From Dehalococcoidia bacterium (GTDB lineage: Bacteria > Chloroflexota > Dehalococcoidia > Lucifugimonadales > Lucifugimonadaceae), in assembly GCA_028278465.1 (NCBI GenBank), contig JANQEF010000255.1, forward strand, positions 1 to 10,932: 10,932 bases of DNA. The letters run 5' to 3'. The notes beneath the pieces are model-generated. The model made no database searches. It saw only the letters and a program-made list of their open reading frames with translations, and had not been told where the DNA came from. The position numbers were made by a program, and so were the translations under genes. Below, piece after piece: positions 1 through 5,870 of the stretch; position 1 is the first letter of the stretch, and the number at the start of each line of letters is the position of its first letter.

Positions 1-118
1 CGCGCGAAAGTGCTGAGACGATCTCCTCAAGGATCGTATTGACGATGTGCTCCACGTCGCGCTGGTAGAGATGGGGATTGCGCTCCGCGATTGCCTGGAC
101 AAGCTCGGATTTGATCAT
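1..118 (-). CDS. ihfB: Integration host factor subunit beta (IHF-beta), partial, 3' end beyond window
   Basis: IHF-beta is a small HU-family DNA-bending protein that pairs with IHF-alpha to bend DNA sharply in recombination, replication and transcription complexes. Only the first 39 residues are visible, and the frame stays open to the window edge. They begin MIKSELVQAI and continue with RNPHLYQRDVEHIVN, which is the N-terminal helical pair of HU/IHF proteins. The MIKSELV...RNPHLY..RDVE pattern is the one I recall for alphaproteobacterial IHF-beta rather than for generic HU. The ATG is preceded by a GGAGG core 8 bases upstream (127-131), which supports this start. The conserved DNA-contacting arm lies off the window and cannot be checked. 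It follows the ATPase gene on the same strand after an 89-base gap. The alternative is another HU-family protein. The family is near certain; the beta-subunit assignment is likely. Confidence 0.86.
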   Translation of the reverse strand, partial: MIKSELVQAIAERNPHLYQRDVEHIVNTILEEIVSALSR

Positions 119-160
119 TCTGGCCCCCTCCCACTTCCGATCCGGCCGCGTCGGTCAGGA

Positions 161-189
161 AGCGTGCCAAACCATCAGCAGACCGTCAA
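161..189 (-). promoter_or_regulatory. Possible sigma70-type promoter for ihfB
   Basis: On the minus strand TTGACG (184-189) is followed after exactly 17 bases by CACGCT (161-166), in the 89-base gap between the ATPase stop and the ihfB start. The -35 is strong and the -10 is weak. If real, ihfB would have its own transcript with a leader of roughly 35 to 40 bases rather than depending on ATPase readthrough. Confidence 0.3.
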
Positions 190-207
190 CAAGCAGGCGT
201 TTGGGGA

Positions 208-2961
208 TTATCTTCTCAGCAAGCGGCCCAAGCGCCGGATCGATGCCGAGCAGGCCGCCGATCTGCCGGTGCGGAAGCGTTTATAGATCTCGCCGGCTGC
301 GAGCACGCTCAACGAAACACCGAGCATCGTGGTCCATACCGCAGGGCTCACAGGTTCCACGTCCAGAACTGAACGCAGACCGGGCGTGTACATAGCTCCG
401 ATGTGCACACCCTGGGCCAGGATGACCGATCCCACCACCCACGGGTTTGCAGAGAGCGGGACTCGGAATGCCGACCGCAGTTCAGAGCGGGAGTTGAAGA
501 CCTGGACGTTTTCGAACAACACCATCACCAGCAGTAGCACGTTGCTGGCAGAAAACTCGCTCCATCCGGCCACATTCAGAGCCCAGTAGTAAACGACGAA
601 GCCACCAATCCCCATGACGGCGCCGCTGAGCATGATCTGCTCGATCATCCTGCGGTCGAGAATCTGCTCGCTAGGCGACCTGGGCGGACGCCTTAGCACG
701 CCCGGCTCACGACCCTCGAACGCAAGCGCCACATCCTGGATTCCCTGGGTGACGGCATTTAGCCACAGCAGCTGGACCGGCGTCAGCGGCACGGGCTGTC
801 CGGTCAGGGTCGAAAGCAGGAAAAGGATCAACTCGCCGACCGCAGTTGCAAGCAGCAGCCACACGATCTTGCGCACGTTGTCGTACGCCGTCCGCCCTTC
901 CTCGATGCCATTGACTATCGAGGCGAAGTTATCGTCGGTCAGTATGAGATCCGAAGCATCCCGGGCGACATCCGTTCCGCCCTGGCCCATCGATACGCCG
1001 ATGTTGGCGGCCCGCATCGCTGGCGCGTCGTTCACACCGTCTCCGGTGACCGCTACGTAGTGACCCGCGCTCTGCAGCGAAGTGACGATGTCGGTTTTCT
1101 GGCGAGGCTCAACCCGCGCGAAGACCGTCGCCGCCCCGATCCGGTCCGAGGCGGATCCATCCGAAGCAAGGTCACGCCCTGTCACGACCTCTGATTCGTC
1201 TTCCGCGATTCCCAGCTGTCGGGCTATGGCAAGGCCCGTCGCCGGGTGATCGCCCGTCACCATCTTCACTTTGACGCCCGCGGACCTGCACCGTTGCACT
1301 GCCTCCGGCACGTCAGGCCGCACAGGGTCAATGAGACCGACGATTCCCAGGAACTGCAGATTCGCTGGCTCAGGAGCCACAGTTCCCGGTGTGATGTCAT
1401 CGACCGTTCCGGCAGCCAGGGCGAGCACCCTGTAGCCCTCGTCCGCCAGCAGGTTCGCCTGTGCCAGGATGTTCTGAACGCTGGCGCCGCGGCACATCTC
1501 CAGGACCAGCTCAACAGCGCCCTTGACCGAGCAATGGGTTGCTCGGTCGCCGCTGTTGTAGCTCGCCGCGTAACCCCGTGCCGATTCGTACGGGATCAGG
1601 CCGGTCCTGGGAGAGAGGTCCTCGACCTCTACCCGGTGGATGCCCAGCTTCTCGCCGAGTACGAGGAACGCAGCGTCTACCGAGTCGCCAACGGCCAACA
1701 CCTCGCGTTCTGACATCCTGAGCTGCGCCTCGTTGCACAGGACGCCGGCCATCACCAAACGCCTCAACTCGGCGCTTCTGTCAGTCGCGATCGCACCTGT
1801 TTTGTCAACGAACTCGCCTGCCAGGTCGAGCCCTTCTCCAGTCACTTCCAACTCGAAACCATCCGGCAGGACGATTCGCTTCACGGTCATCCGGTTCACC
1901 GTGAGCGTCCCTGTCTTGTCAGTGGCGATGACAGTGCAGGCGCCGAGACCTTCGACGGCCGGCAGAAGTCGCACTATGACGTTCCGCCGCGCCATCCGCC
2001 TCGAGGCGATGGAGAGGGCGACTGTTACTCCAACGGGCAGGCCTTCGGGAATCGCTGAGACGGCGAGCGCAATCGCCAGCAGCACAACATCTCCGAACCC
2101 GGTCCCGCGCAGTAACTCAGCACCACCGACGGCAGCGATGAAGATCAGCATGAAGAGAGCGAGCCGAGCGGTGAAAGACCTCATCCGCGCTACGAGTGGT
2201 GGCAGCGCCGAGGGTTCGCCCAGCGACCTGGCTATCTGACCGAGTTGAGTGGCCTGGCCGGTTTCCGCTACCACCCCGGTCGCCCGGCCGTTGACGATGC
2301 TCGTACCCGCATACAGCATGTTGAGACGGTCGCCGGTTGGCGCACTCTCGTCGTCTATGCGAGCGACGTCTTTGGCCACGGGCACCGACTCGCCCGTCAG
2401 CACGGACTCGTCAACCCTGACCTCTATCTCACTGATGATTCGCAGGTCTGCCGGGACCGCTCCACCTGACTCGAGCTGCACAACGTCTCCGGGGACGAGC
2501 TCTGAGGCGTCCACTTCTTCGAGCGTGGCTCCGCGCCGGACAGTTGCACGCATCTTGACGGCCGACTGAAGAGCGCTCGCTCCGTGCTCGGCCTGCCACT
2601 CCTGGAACGCCCCGACCGCCGCGTTGACTATCAAGACGCCAAAGATGAAAGCGGCGTCCACGCTTTCTCCCAGCACGAGGGACACGCCCCCGGCGAGCAG
2701 CAGCACATAGATCAGCGGATTCCGGAACTGCCGGACAATAAGCGAGAAGATTCCGGGCCCGCGTCTGTCAGGAAGCACGTTCGGGCCGAACCGGGCTCGT
2801 CGGCTGGCCGCCTCCCCGGCACTGAGACCCTGCTCACTCGTTTCAAGCCGCTGCAGCACCTCATCCCGTTCCAGCGCATGCCAGGGCACAGCCGTCGAGG
2901 TGGATGTTGGTGAATCGCGGTCGCTTGAATGCATGTCTTGAAGGCGAGAGTCCGGAGACAT
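208..2961 (-). CDS. P2-type cation-transporting P-type ATPase (Ca2+/Na+-ATPase-like)
   Basis: A 917-residue inner-membrane ion pump that uses an ATP-driven phospho-aspartate cycle. Visible motifs in order: actuator TGES at 189-192; M4 ion-site PEGL at 305-308; phosphorylation site DKTGTLT at 348-354 with Asp348 as acceptor; nucleotide-binding KGA at 480-482; TGD at 569-571; hinge TGDGVNDAPA at 639-648. C-terminal membrane segments follow, with a Glu in M5 (GE, 709-710), the M6 stretch WLNAVTQGIQD (733-743), and a Glu-Asn pair near 817-818. The length and motif set match the P2 group (SERCA/PMR1/PacL-like). In M6 the position of SERCA Asp800 is Gln739, so the transported ion (calcium, sodium or other) cannot be stated. 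About 28 N-terminal residues before the cation-ATPase N-domain are polar. The ATG at 2961 lacks a strong ribosome binding site, so a start a few codons later (Met10) is possible. It is divergent from the aldolase-like gene. Confidence 0.92.
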   Translation of the reverse strand: MSPDSRLQDMHSSDRDSPTSTSTAVPWHALERDEVLQRLETSEQGLSAGEAASRRARFGPNVLPDRRGPGIFSLIVRQFRNPLIYVLLLAGGVSLVLGESVDAAFIFGVLIVNAAVGAFQEWQAEHGASALQSAVKMRATVRRGATLEEVDASELVPGDVVQLESGGAVPADLRIISEIEVRVDESVLTGESVPVAKDVARIDDESAPTGDRLNMLYAGTSIVNGRATGVVAETGQATQLGQIARSLGEPSALPPLVARMRSFTARLALFMLIFIAAVGGAELLRGTGFGDVVLLAIALAVSAIPEGLPVGVTVALSIASRRMARRNVIVRLLPAVEGLGACTVIATDKTGTLTVNRMTVKRIVLPDGFELEVTGEGLDLAGEFVDKTGAIATDRSAELRRLVMAGVLCNEAQLRMSEREVLAVGDSVDAAFLVLGEKLGIHRVEVEDLSPRTGLIPYESARGYAASYNSGDRATHCSVKGAVELVLEMCRGASVQNILAQANLLADEGYRVLALAAGTVDDITPGTVAPEPANLQFLGIVGLIDPVRPDVPEAVQRCRSAGVKVKMVTGDHPATGLAIARQLGIAEDESEVVTGRDLASDGSASDRIGAATVFARVEPRQKTDIVTSLQSAGHYVAVTGDGVNDAPAMRAANIGVSMGQGGTDVARDASDLILTDDNFASIVNGIEEGRTAYDNVRKIVWLLLATAVGELILFLLSTLTGQPVPLTPVQLLWLNAVTQGIQDVALAFEGREPGVLRRPPRSPSEQILDRRMIEQIMLSGAVMGIGGFVVYYWALNVAGWSEFSASNVLLLVMVLFENVQVFNSRSELRSAFRVPLSANPWVVGSVILAQGVHIGAMYTPGLRSVLDVEPVSPAVWTTMLGVSLSVLAAGEIYKRFRTGRSAACSASIRRLGRLLRR

Positions 2962-2972
2962 CGACCATCATC

Positions 2973-3066
2973 GTTCCCAATCGACGCCGTAGTCGGGTCG
3001 GCATGTGAGATTGGCGTGTCGTACCGTCGCTCATCCCGGTTTCGCCGCAGGATCGGCGTCGGGAAC
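2973..3066. repeat. 13-bp inverted repeat in the divergent ATPase / aldolase intergenic region
   Basis: GTTCCC (2973-2978) and GACGCCG (2983-2989), interrupted by four bases, are together the exact reverse complement of the continuous segment CGGCGTCGGGAAC (3054-3066). In an ATPase transcript that starts upstream, the proximal arm ends about 11 bases before the ATG and includes the purine-rich GGGAAC. Pairing could therefore mask the only weak ribosome binding site. The 64-base loop argues for caution. The rest of the 247-base gap (2962-3208) shows no clear promoter hexamers and no protein-like reading frame. Confidence 0.4.
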
Positions 3067-3208
3067 AGGCGTTCGGTCTGAGCATCTGGTCGCAGCCTGC
3101 GGTAAGCTTCACCGCGTCCGTTCCAGGTCCACAACAAACGCCTGGTTGGATCAGTTCGGCAACCCTCGACGATCCCGCCAACAAGCACCAGAACCCGGAG
3201 ACAAACAC

Positions 3209-4306
3209 TTGACGCAGGACTGGCTTCCGCTGCCCGGCACACCGGTCGAAGAGCTCGACACACCGGCTATCGTGATAGACCTCGATGTCGCCGAGGCGAA
3301 CATCGCCAAGATGCAGGAGTTCGCATCCGAAGCCGGCATCAGCGTTCGCCCGCACACCAAGACCAACAAGAGCCCTTACTGGGCATGGAAGCAGCTCAAT
3401 GCCGGGGCCATCGGCATCTGCTGCGCCAAGGTGGGCGAGGCCGAGCAGATGGCCGCCGCCGGCATCCCGGAGATCCTGATCCCGAACCAGGTGGTGACGT
3501 CACGCAAGATCAAGCGCCTGATGTCTGTCGCCGGAACGACCGAGACCATCATCGCGGTGGACAGCGAGCAGAACGTATCCGACCTCTCAGACGCCGCCAC
3601 CTCTCACGGCGTGGAGCTCGGCGTGCTGATCGAGATCAACGTCGGCATGGACCGCTGCGGAGTCGAGCCGGACGAGGCCGACGCCATCGCCACGAAGATA
3701 GCGAAAGCGCCGGGGCTGCGGTTCGACGGCCTGATGGGCTACGAAGGCCACACCGTTGCCGCGCGGGACTTCGAGGAGCGCAAGACCGAGGCTCTGCGGG
3801 CGATGGACAAGCTGCTGAGCGCCGCGTCGGCGGTTCGCAAGGCCGGAGTGCCGGTCAACATCGTATCCGCCGCCGGCACCGGCACCTACAACATCAGCGG
3901 CGCGGTCGAGGGCGTCACCGAGATCCAACCCGGCAGCTACATCTTCATGGACGGCGACTACCTGGAGGTGTTCGAGGAGTTCCAGCCTGCAATGACGGTG
4001 CTCACCACCGTTATCTCACGTACTGCGGACCGGGGAGTCCTGGACTGCGGCCTGAAGTCGGTCAGCATCGACAGGGGAGTGCCATACGCCGTCGGCATAG
4101 ATGGCGTGGAGGTCGGCGCGCCATCCGAGGAGCACACGAAGGTCAAGCTGTCTGGCGTGGCGAAGGACCTGCGAGTCGGCGACAACGTCAGCCTCCGCAT
4201 GATGCACGGCGACACGACGATCAACCTGCATGACTACTACTTCTGTGTTCGAGACGGCAAGCTTGAGACTGTTGCGCCGATCATGGGTCGCGGCAAGTTC
4301 AGATAG
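3209..4306 (+). CDS. D-threonine aldolase / D-serine dehydratase-like fold-III PLP enzyme
   Basis: A 365-residue cytoplasmic enzyme of the alanine-racemase-fold family that includes D-threonine aldolase (D-threonine to glycine and acetaldehyde) and D-serine dehydratase. The N-terminal barrel opens with DTPAIVIDLD and then RPHTKTNK, where Lys51 is the expected PLP-binding lysine. The C-terminal domain carries the metal site MHGDTTINLHD with His333 and Asp335. The His-x-Asp form resembles D-threonine aldolases, whereas eukaryotic D-serine dehydratases have His-x-Cys. I chose the TTG at 3209 because GGAG (3197-3200) lies 8 bases upstream, the resulting length fits the family, and the in-frame extension back to 3005 looks non-coding. 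Substrate could equally be a beta-hydroxy-D-aspartate or another D-beta-hydroxy amino acid. It is followed after 16 bases by a small membrane protein gene, probably in one operon. Confidence 0.85.
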   Translation: MTQDWLPLPGTPVEELDTPAIVIDLDVAEANIAKMQEFASEAGISVRPHTKTNKSPYWAWKQLNAGAIGICCAKVGEAEQMAAAGIPEILIPNQVVTSRKIKRLMSVAGTTETIIAVDSEQNVSDLSDAATSHGVELGVLIEINVGMDRCGVEPDEADAIATKIAKAPGLRFDGLMGYEGHTVAARDFEERKTEALRAMDKLLSAASAVRKAGVPVNIVSAAGTGTYNISGAVEGVTEIQPGSYIFMDGDYLEVFEEFQPAMTVLTTVISRTADRGVLDCGLKSVSIDRGVPYAVGIDGVEVGAPSEEHTKVKLSGVAKDLRVGDNVSLRMMHGDTTINLHDYYFCVRDGKLETVAPIMGRGKFR

Positions 4307-4322
4307 GCAGCGGGAGAGCGCA

Positions 4323-4547
4323 TTGAGGGTCAACATCTCTACGTCAGAATCACCAGGATCGCGATCACCGGCGCGCGTGTTCCGCAAGTGGGTGATCATC
4401 GGCGCCGCGCTCGGCGCGGTCCTTGCGGGACTTGCCGCATTCATGGTGGTCGGGGTAGTGATGCTTGGCGGAGCGCTCGTTGGCGCCGTGTTTGGCGCTG
4501 TTTTCGGTGTGTTCAGAGCGCTGCTGGCGGTCGTCAGGCGCGAGTGA
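4323..4547 (+). CDS. Small glycine-rich two-helix membrane protein
   Basis: A 74-residue protein of unrecognised family. The first 20 residues are polar with many Ser and Arg. They are followed by RKWVIIGAALGAVLAGLAAF (21-40) and a second hydrophobic stretch at about 42-71 with repeated small residues (GGALVGAVFGAVFG, 49-62). It ends in RRE. The regular Gly/Ala spacing resembles glycine-zipper helices that pack together or oligomerise. The TTG start is supported by GGGAG (4312-4316) six bases upstream, a strong site only 16 bases after the aldolase-like gene, so co-translation is likely. The alternative ATG at 4230 lies inside the preceding gene and its extension looks like out-of-frame translation. 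The 3' end overlaps the convergent Nudix gene by 14 bases. Function is unknown; a membrane anchor or channel-like role would be a guess. Confidence 0.68.
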   Translation: MRVNISTSESPGSRSPARVFRKWVIIGAALGAVLAGLAAFMVVGVVMLGGALVGAVFGAVFGVFRALLAVVRRE

Positions 4548-5049
4548 GGCTGGCGTCCACGCGACCTGTCTCCAGCAGGTCGAGACCGACGATCCCAAGC
4601 TTCAGCACGTCCTCAGGCGGAGCCACCATCTTGCCGTTTGGCGCGGCGAGGGCTCTCGACTCAACAAGTGCGTCGCGATCGACCCAGTGCCAGCCCTCCG
4701 GCACTCCGGGCAGATCGCCCGAACTCGGCAGGTTCACCGGCGTGGAGAAGTAGATCAGGTCGATGTGCTGGTGCTTGCCGACCTTGTTGTCGTAGACGTC
4801 CTCAATCATCACCGTATAGGGCGGGACGACCTGCTCGAGGTTCGAAATCTCTGGCAGTTCTGACGTGGGAAGGATCCGCACATCCAGCCCCGTCTCCTCC
4901 TTCACCTCCCGCAGCACAGCCTGGACCGGGTCCTCGTCCGGCTCGATATGTCCGCCCGGCGGCAGCCATTCCTGCACCTTTTCGTGCCAGTGGACGAGCG
5001 TCGCGCCACCGACGATCACGAAGCCGGTGGCGGTGAAGTGGCGGATCAT
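4534..5049 (-). CDS. Nudix hydrolase
   Basis: A 171-residue cytoplasmic Nudix-fold pyrophosphohydrolase that would cleave a nucleoside diphosphate linked to another moiety, with Mg2+ or Mn2+. The Nudix box GX5EX7REUXEEXGU is fully intact: Gly33, Glu39, Arg47-Glu48 and Glu51-Glu52 with Gly54. An N-terminal beta strand (TATGFVIV) and the sequence EWLPPGGHIEPDED just before and in the box are typical of the mutT-like group. The substrate cannot be inferred. I prefer the ATG at 5049 because AGAAAGG lies six bases upstream; the ATG at 5055 is directly adjacent to that motif, and a longer frame from 5103 crosses a hairpin. The C-terminal end overlaps the convergent small membrane protein gene by 14 bases. 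Confidence 0.88.
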   Translation of the reverse strand: MIRHFTATGFVIVGGATLVHWHEKVQEWLPPGGHIEPDEDPVQAVLREVKEETGLDVRILPTSELPEISNLEQVVPPYTVMIEDVYDNKVGKHQHIDLIYFSTPVNLPSSGDLPGVPEGWHWVDRDALVESRALAAPNGKMVAPPEDVLKLGIVGLDLLETGRVDASLTRA

Positions 5050-5079
5050 CCGCATCCTTTCTGACTCTTTACACGGAAA

Positions 5080-5096
5080 AAGCCGAAAAACGGCTT
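5080..5096 (-). terminator. Terminator-like hairpin in the Nudix leader (possible attenuator)
   Basis: On the minus strand AAGCCG, a TTTTT loop and CGGCTT form a 6-bp stem that runs directly into further T residues. It sits 31 bases upstream of the chosen Nudix start and partly overlaps a second palindrome, TTGCTT-G-AAGCAA (5095-5107). No minus-strand gene lies upstream for it to terminate, so it may be a leader attenuator, the end of a short minus-strand RNA, or chance. Confidence 0.35.
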
Positions 5097-5140
5097 GCTT
5101 CAAGCAATAAGGGACGAAAACCCGTCACCAGCGGCCGGAC

Positions 5141-5205
5141 TTTCACCCCATTCAGAATCGCTCGTGGTTGCATTCGGGTAACTGCGAGCCGGGTTTTGGG
5201 TGAAA
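5141..5205 (+). other. Nested stem structure upstream of the DUF2267 gene (candidate structured RNA)
   Basis: Outer arms TTTCACCC (5141-5148) and GGGTGAAA (5198-5205) pair perfectly over 8 bp. Inside them, GCTCGTGGTT (5160-5169) and AACTGCGAGC (5180-5189) form a 10-bp stem with a 10-base loop. Two of the ten inner pairs are G-T wobbles on the plus strand and would be mismatches on the minus strand, which favours a plus-strand RNA. A further GC hairpin GCGGGC/GCCCGC with a 7-base loop follows at 5249-5267. I do not match it to a known riboswitch class. The gap 5050-5310 holds no convincing protein frame. Confidence 0.4.
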
Positions 5206-5297
5206 AAGCGTACACCGGACCGCCGCGGGGCGTTGATTCTTGGCAGATGCGGGCTCAAAATGCCCGCGCCAAACCGCCCATTCTGCGTTTGGCGAGT

Positions 5298-5303
5298 TAC
5301 GCT
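5298..5303 (+). promoter_or_regulatory. Candidate -10 element positioned for a leaderless DUF2267 message
   Basis: TACGCT (TANNNT form) ends 7 bases before the ATG at 5311, placing the expected transcription start at or next to the start codon. There is no convincing Shine-Dalgarno sequence before this ATG. No clear -35 is seen. The same octamer TTACGCTA occurs on the minus strand at about 5994-6001. Confidence 0.35.
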
Positions 5304-5310
5304 AGACAGC

Positions 5311-5688
5311 ATGAACTACCTCGAATTCATAGAACTCGTTGGCCGCCGGGCCCGCATCGGGAGCCATGAAGATGTCTCCCGGGCGGTGCAGTCGACGCTG
5401 GAAACACTTGCGGAGTGTCTTCCGGGCCCGCAGGTGAGGCGGCTGGCCGAGAAGCTGCCAAAAGAGGCGGCGATGTACCTCGCTCCGGCGTCGGACAGCG
5501 AAGAGTATTCGATCCACGAGTTCTTCGAGCGCATCAGCGAGCGGTCCAGCCTGCCAAAGCCTATCGCGACCCAGCGGGCCTGGGCCGTGCTTTCAGTGGT
5601 TGAGCAGCAGCTCTCTCTGAAGGAGTTCAACGAGCTGCTTTCGGCGCTTCCCAGGCAGTACGAGCGCCTCTTCGAGTTCGCCGTCTAA
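5311..5688 (+). CDS. DUF2267 family protein
   Basis: A 125-residue all-helical cytoplasmic protein made of two similar halves. The first is at about 2-57 (NYLEFIELVGRR ... TLETLAECLPGPQVRRLAEKLP) and the second at about 66-123 (YSIHEFFERISER ... AVLSVVEQQLSLKEFNELLSALP). Each half has a Tyr/Phe-rich opening helix, a long Ala/Leu helix and a closing helix ending in LP, which is the repeat I recall for DUF2267. The molecular role of this family is unknown; it is often found in stress or DNA-associated contexts, but nothing here proves that. I chose the ATG at 5311 because the family motif starts at once (MNYLEFIELV); the frame extends upstream to 5200 but loses similarity and crosses hairpins. 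The ATG has no clear ribosome binding site. Confidence 0.8.
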   Translation: MNYLEFIELVGRRARIGSHEDVSRAVQSTLETLAECLPGPQVRRLAEKLPKEAAMYLAPASDSEEYSIHEFFERISERSSLPKPIATQRAWAVLSVVEQQLSLKEFNELLSALPRQYERLFEFAV

Positions 5689-5806
5689 AGCTACGCGACT
5701 GCTTTTCCCTCGCCCGTCCACGGTTTCAGTTACCACCGCTTCGCCGAGGCGTTTACCGCCGCGTCTTTGAACCGTTCCGACCTCCCGGCCGTCCCAAGAA
5801 CCCTGC

Positions 5807-5868
5807 AAAAAGCAGGAGGGGCCACCGGGTCAACAGCCGTGTGGCCATTAACCGGGTGACCCCTCCTG
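5807..5868 (-). terminator. Long intrinsic terminator, 26-rung stem with tetraloop and T5
   Basis: On the minus strand the 56 bases from 5868 to 5813 fold back end to end: 25 of 26 opposed positions pair (four as G-T wobbles), with one C-C mismatch and an ACAC tetraloop. The outer nine pairs are CAGGAGGGG with CCCCTCCTG. The stem is followed by C and then TTTTT (5811-5807). On the plus strand four of the pairs are lost and no T run follows. The T run also lies in the loop of a smaller alternative hairpin, CCTGC-TTTTT-GCAGG (5802-5816). Confidence 0.75.
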
Positions 5869-5870
5869 TT

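Noticed and set aside
1640..2239. 199-codon plus-strand frame opposite the ATPase gene
   Set aside because: Ser/Thr/Pro/Arg-rich shadow of the ATPase reading frame with no ribosome binding site or motif.
3005..3208. N-terminal extension of the aldolase-like protein to an upstream ATG
   Set aside because: The extra 68 residues have no family similarity, and a TTG with a good binding site gives the usual length.
5050..5103. Longer Nudix protein starting at 5103
   Set aside because: The extension crosses the terminator-like hairpin and lacks similarity; the ATG at 5049 has a well-spaced binding site.
5121..5160. FMN or cobalamin riboswitch on the minus strand
   Set aside because: Minus strand GGGGTGAAAGTCCGG resembles part of these aptamers, but the rest of the conserved cores is missing and the inner stem fits the plus strand.
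5593..5808. 71-codon minus-strand frame after the long terminator, as possible target of the attenuator
   Set aside because: Its start lies inside the T run and its second half is antisense to the DUF2267 gene; no recognisable domain.
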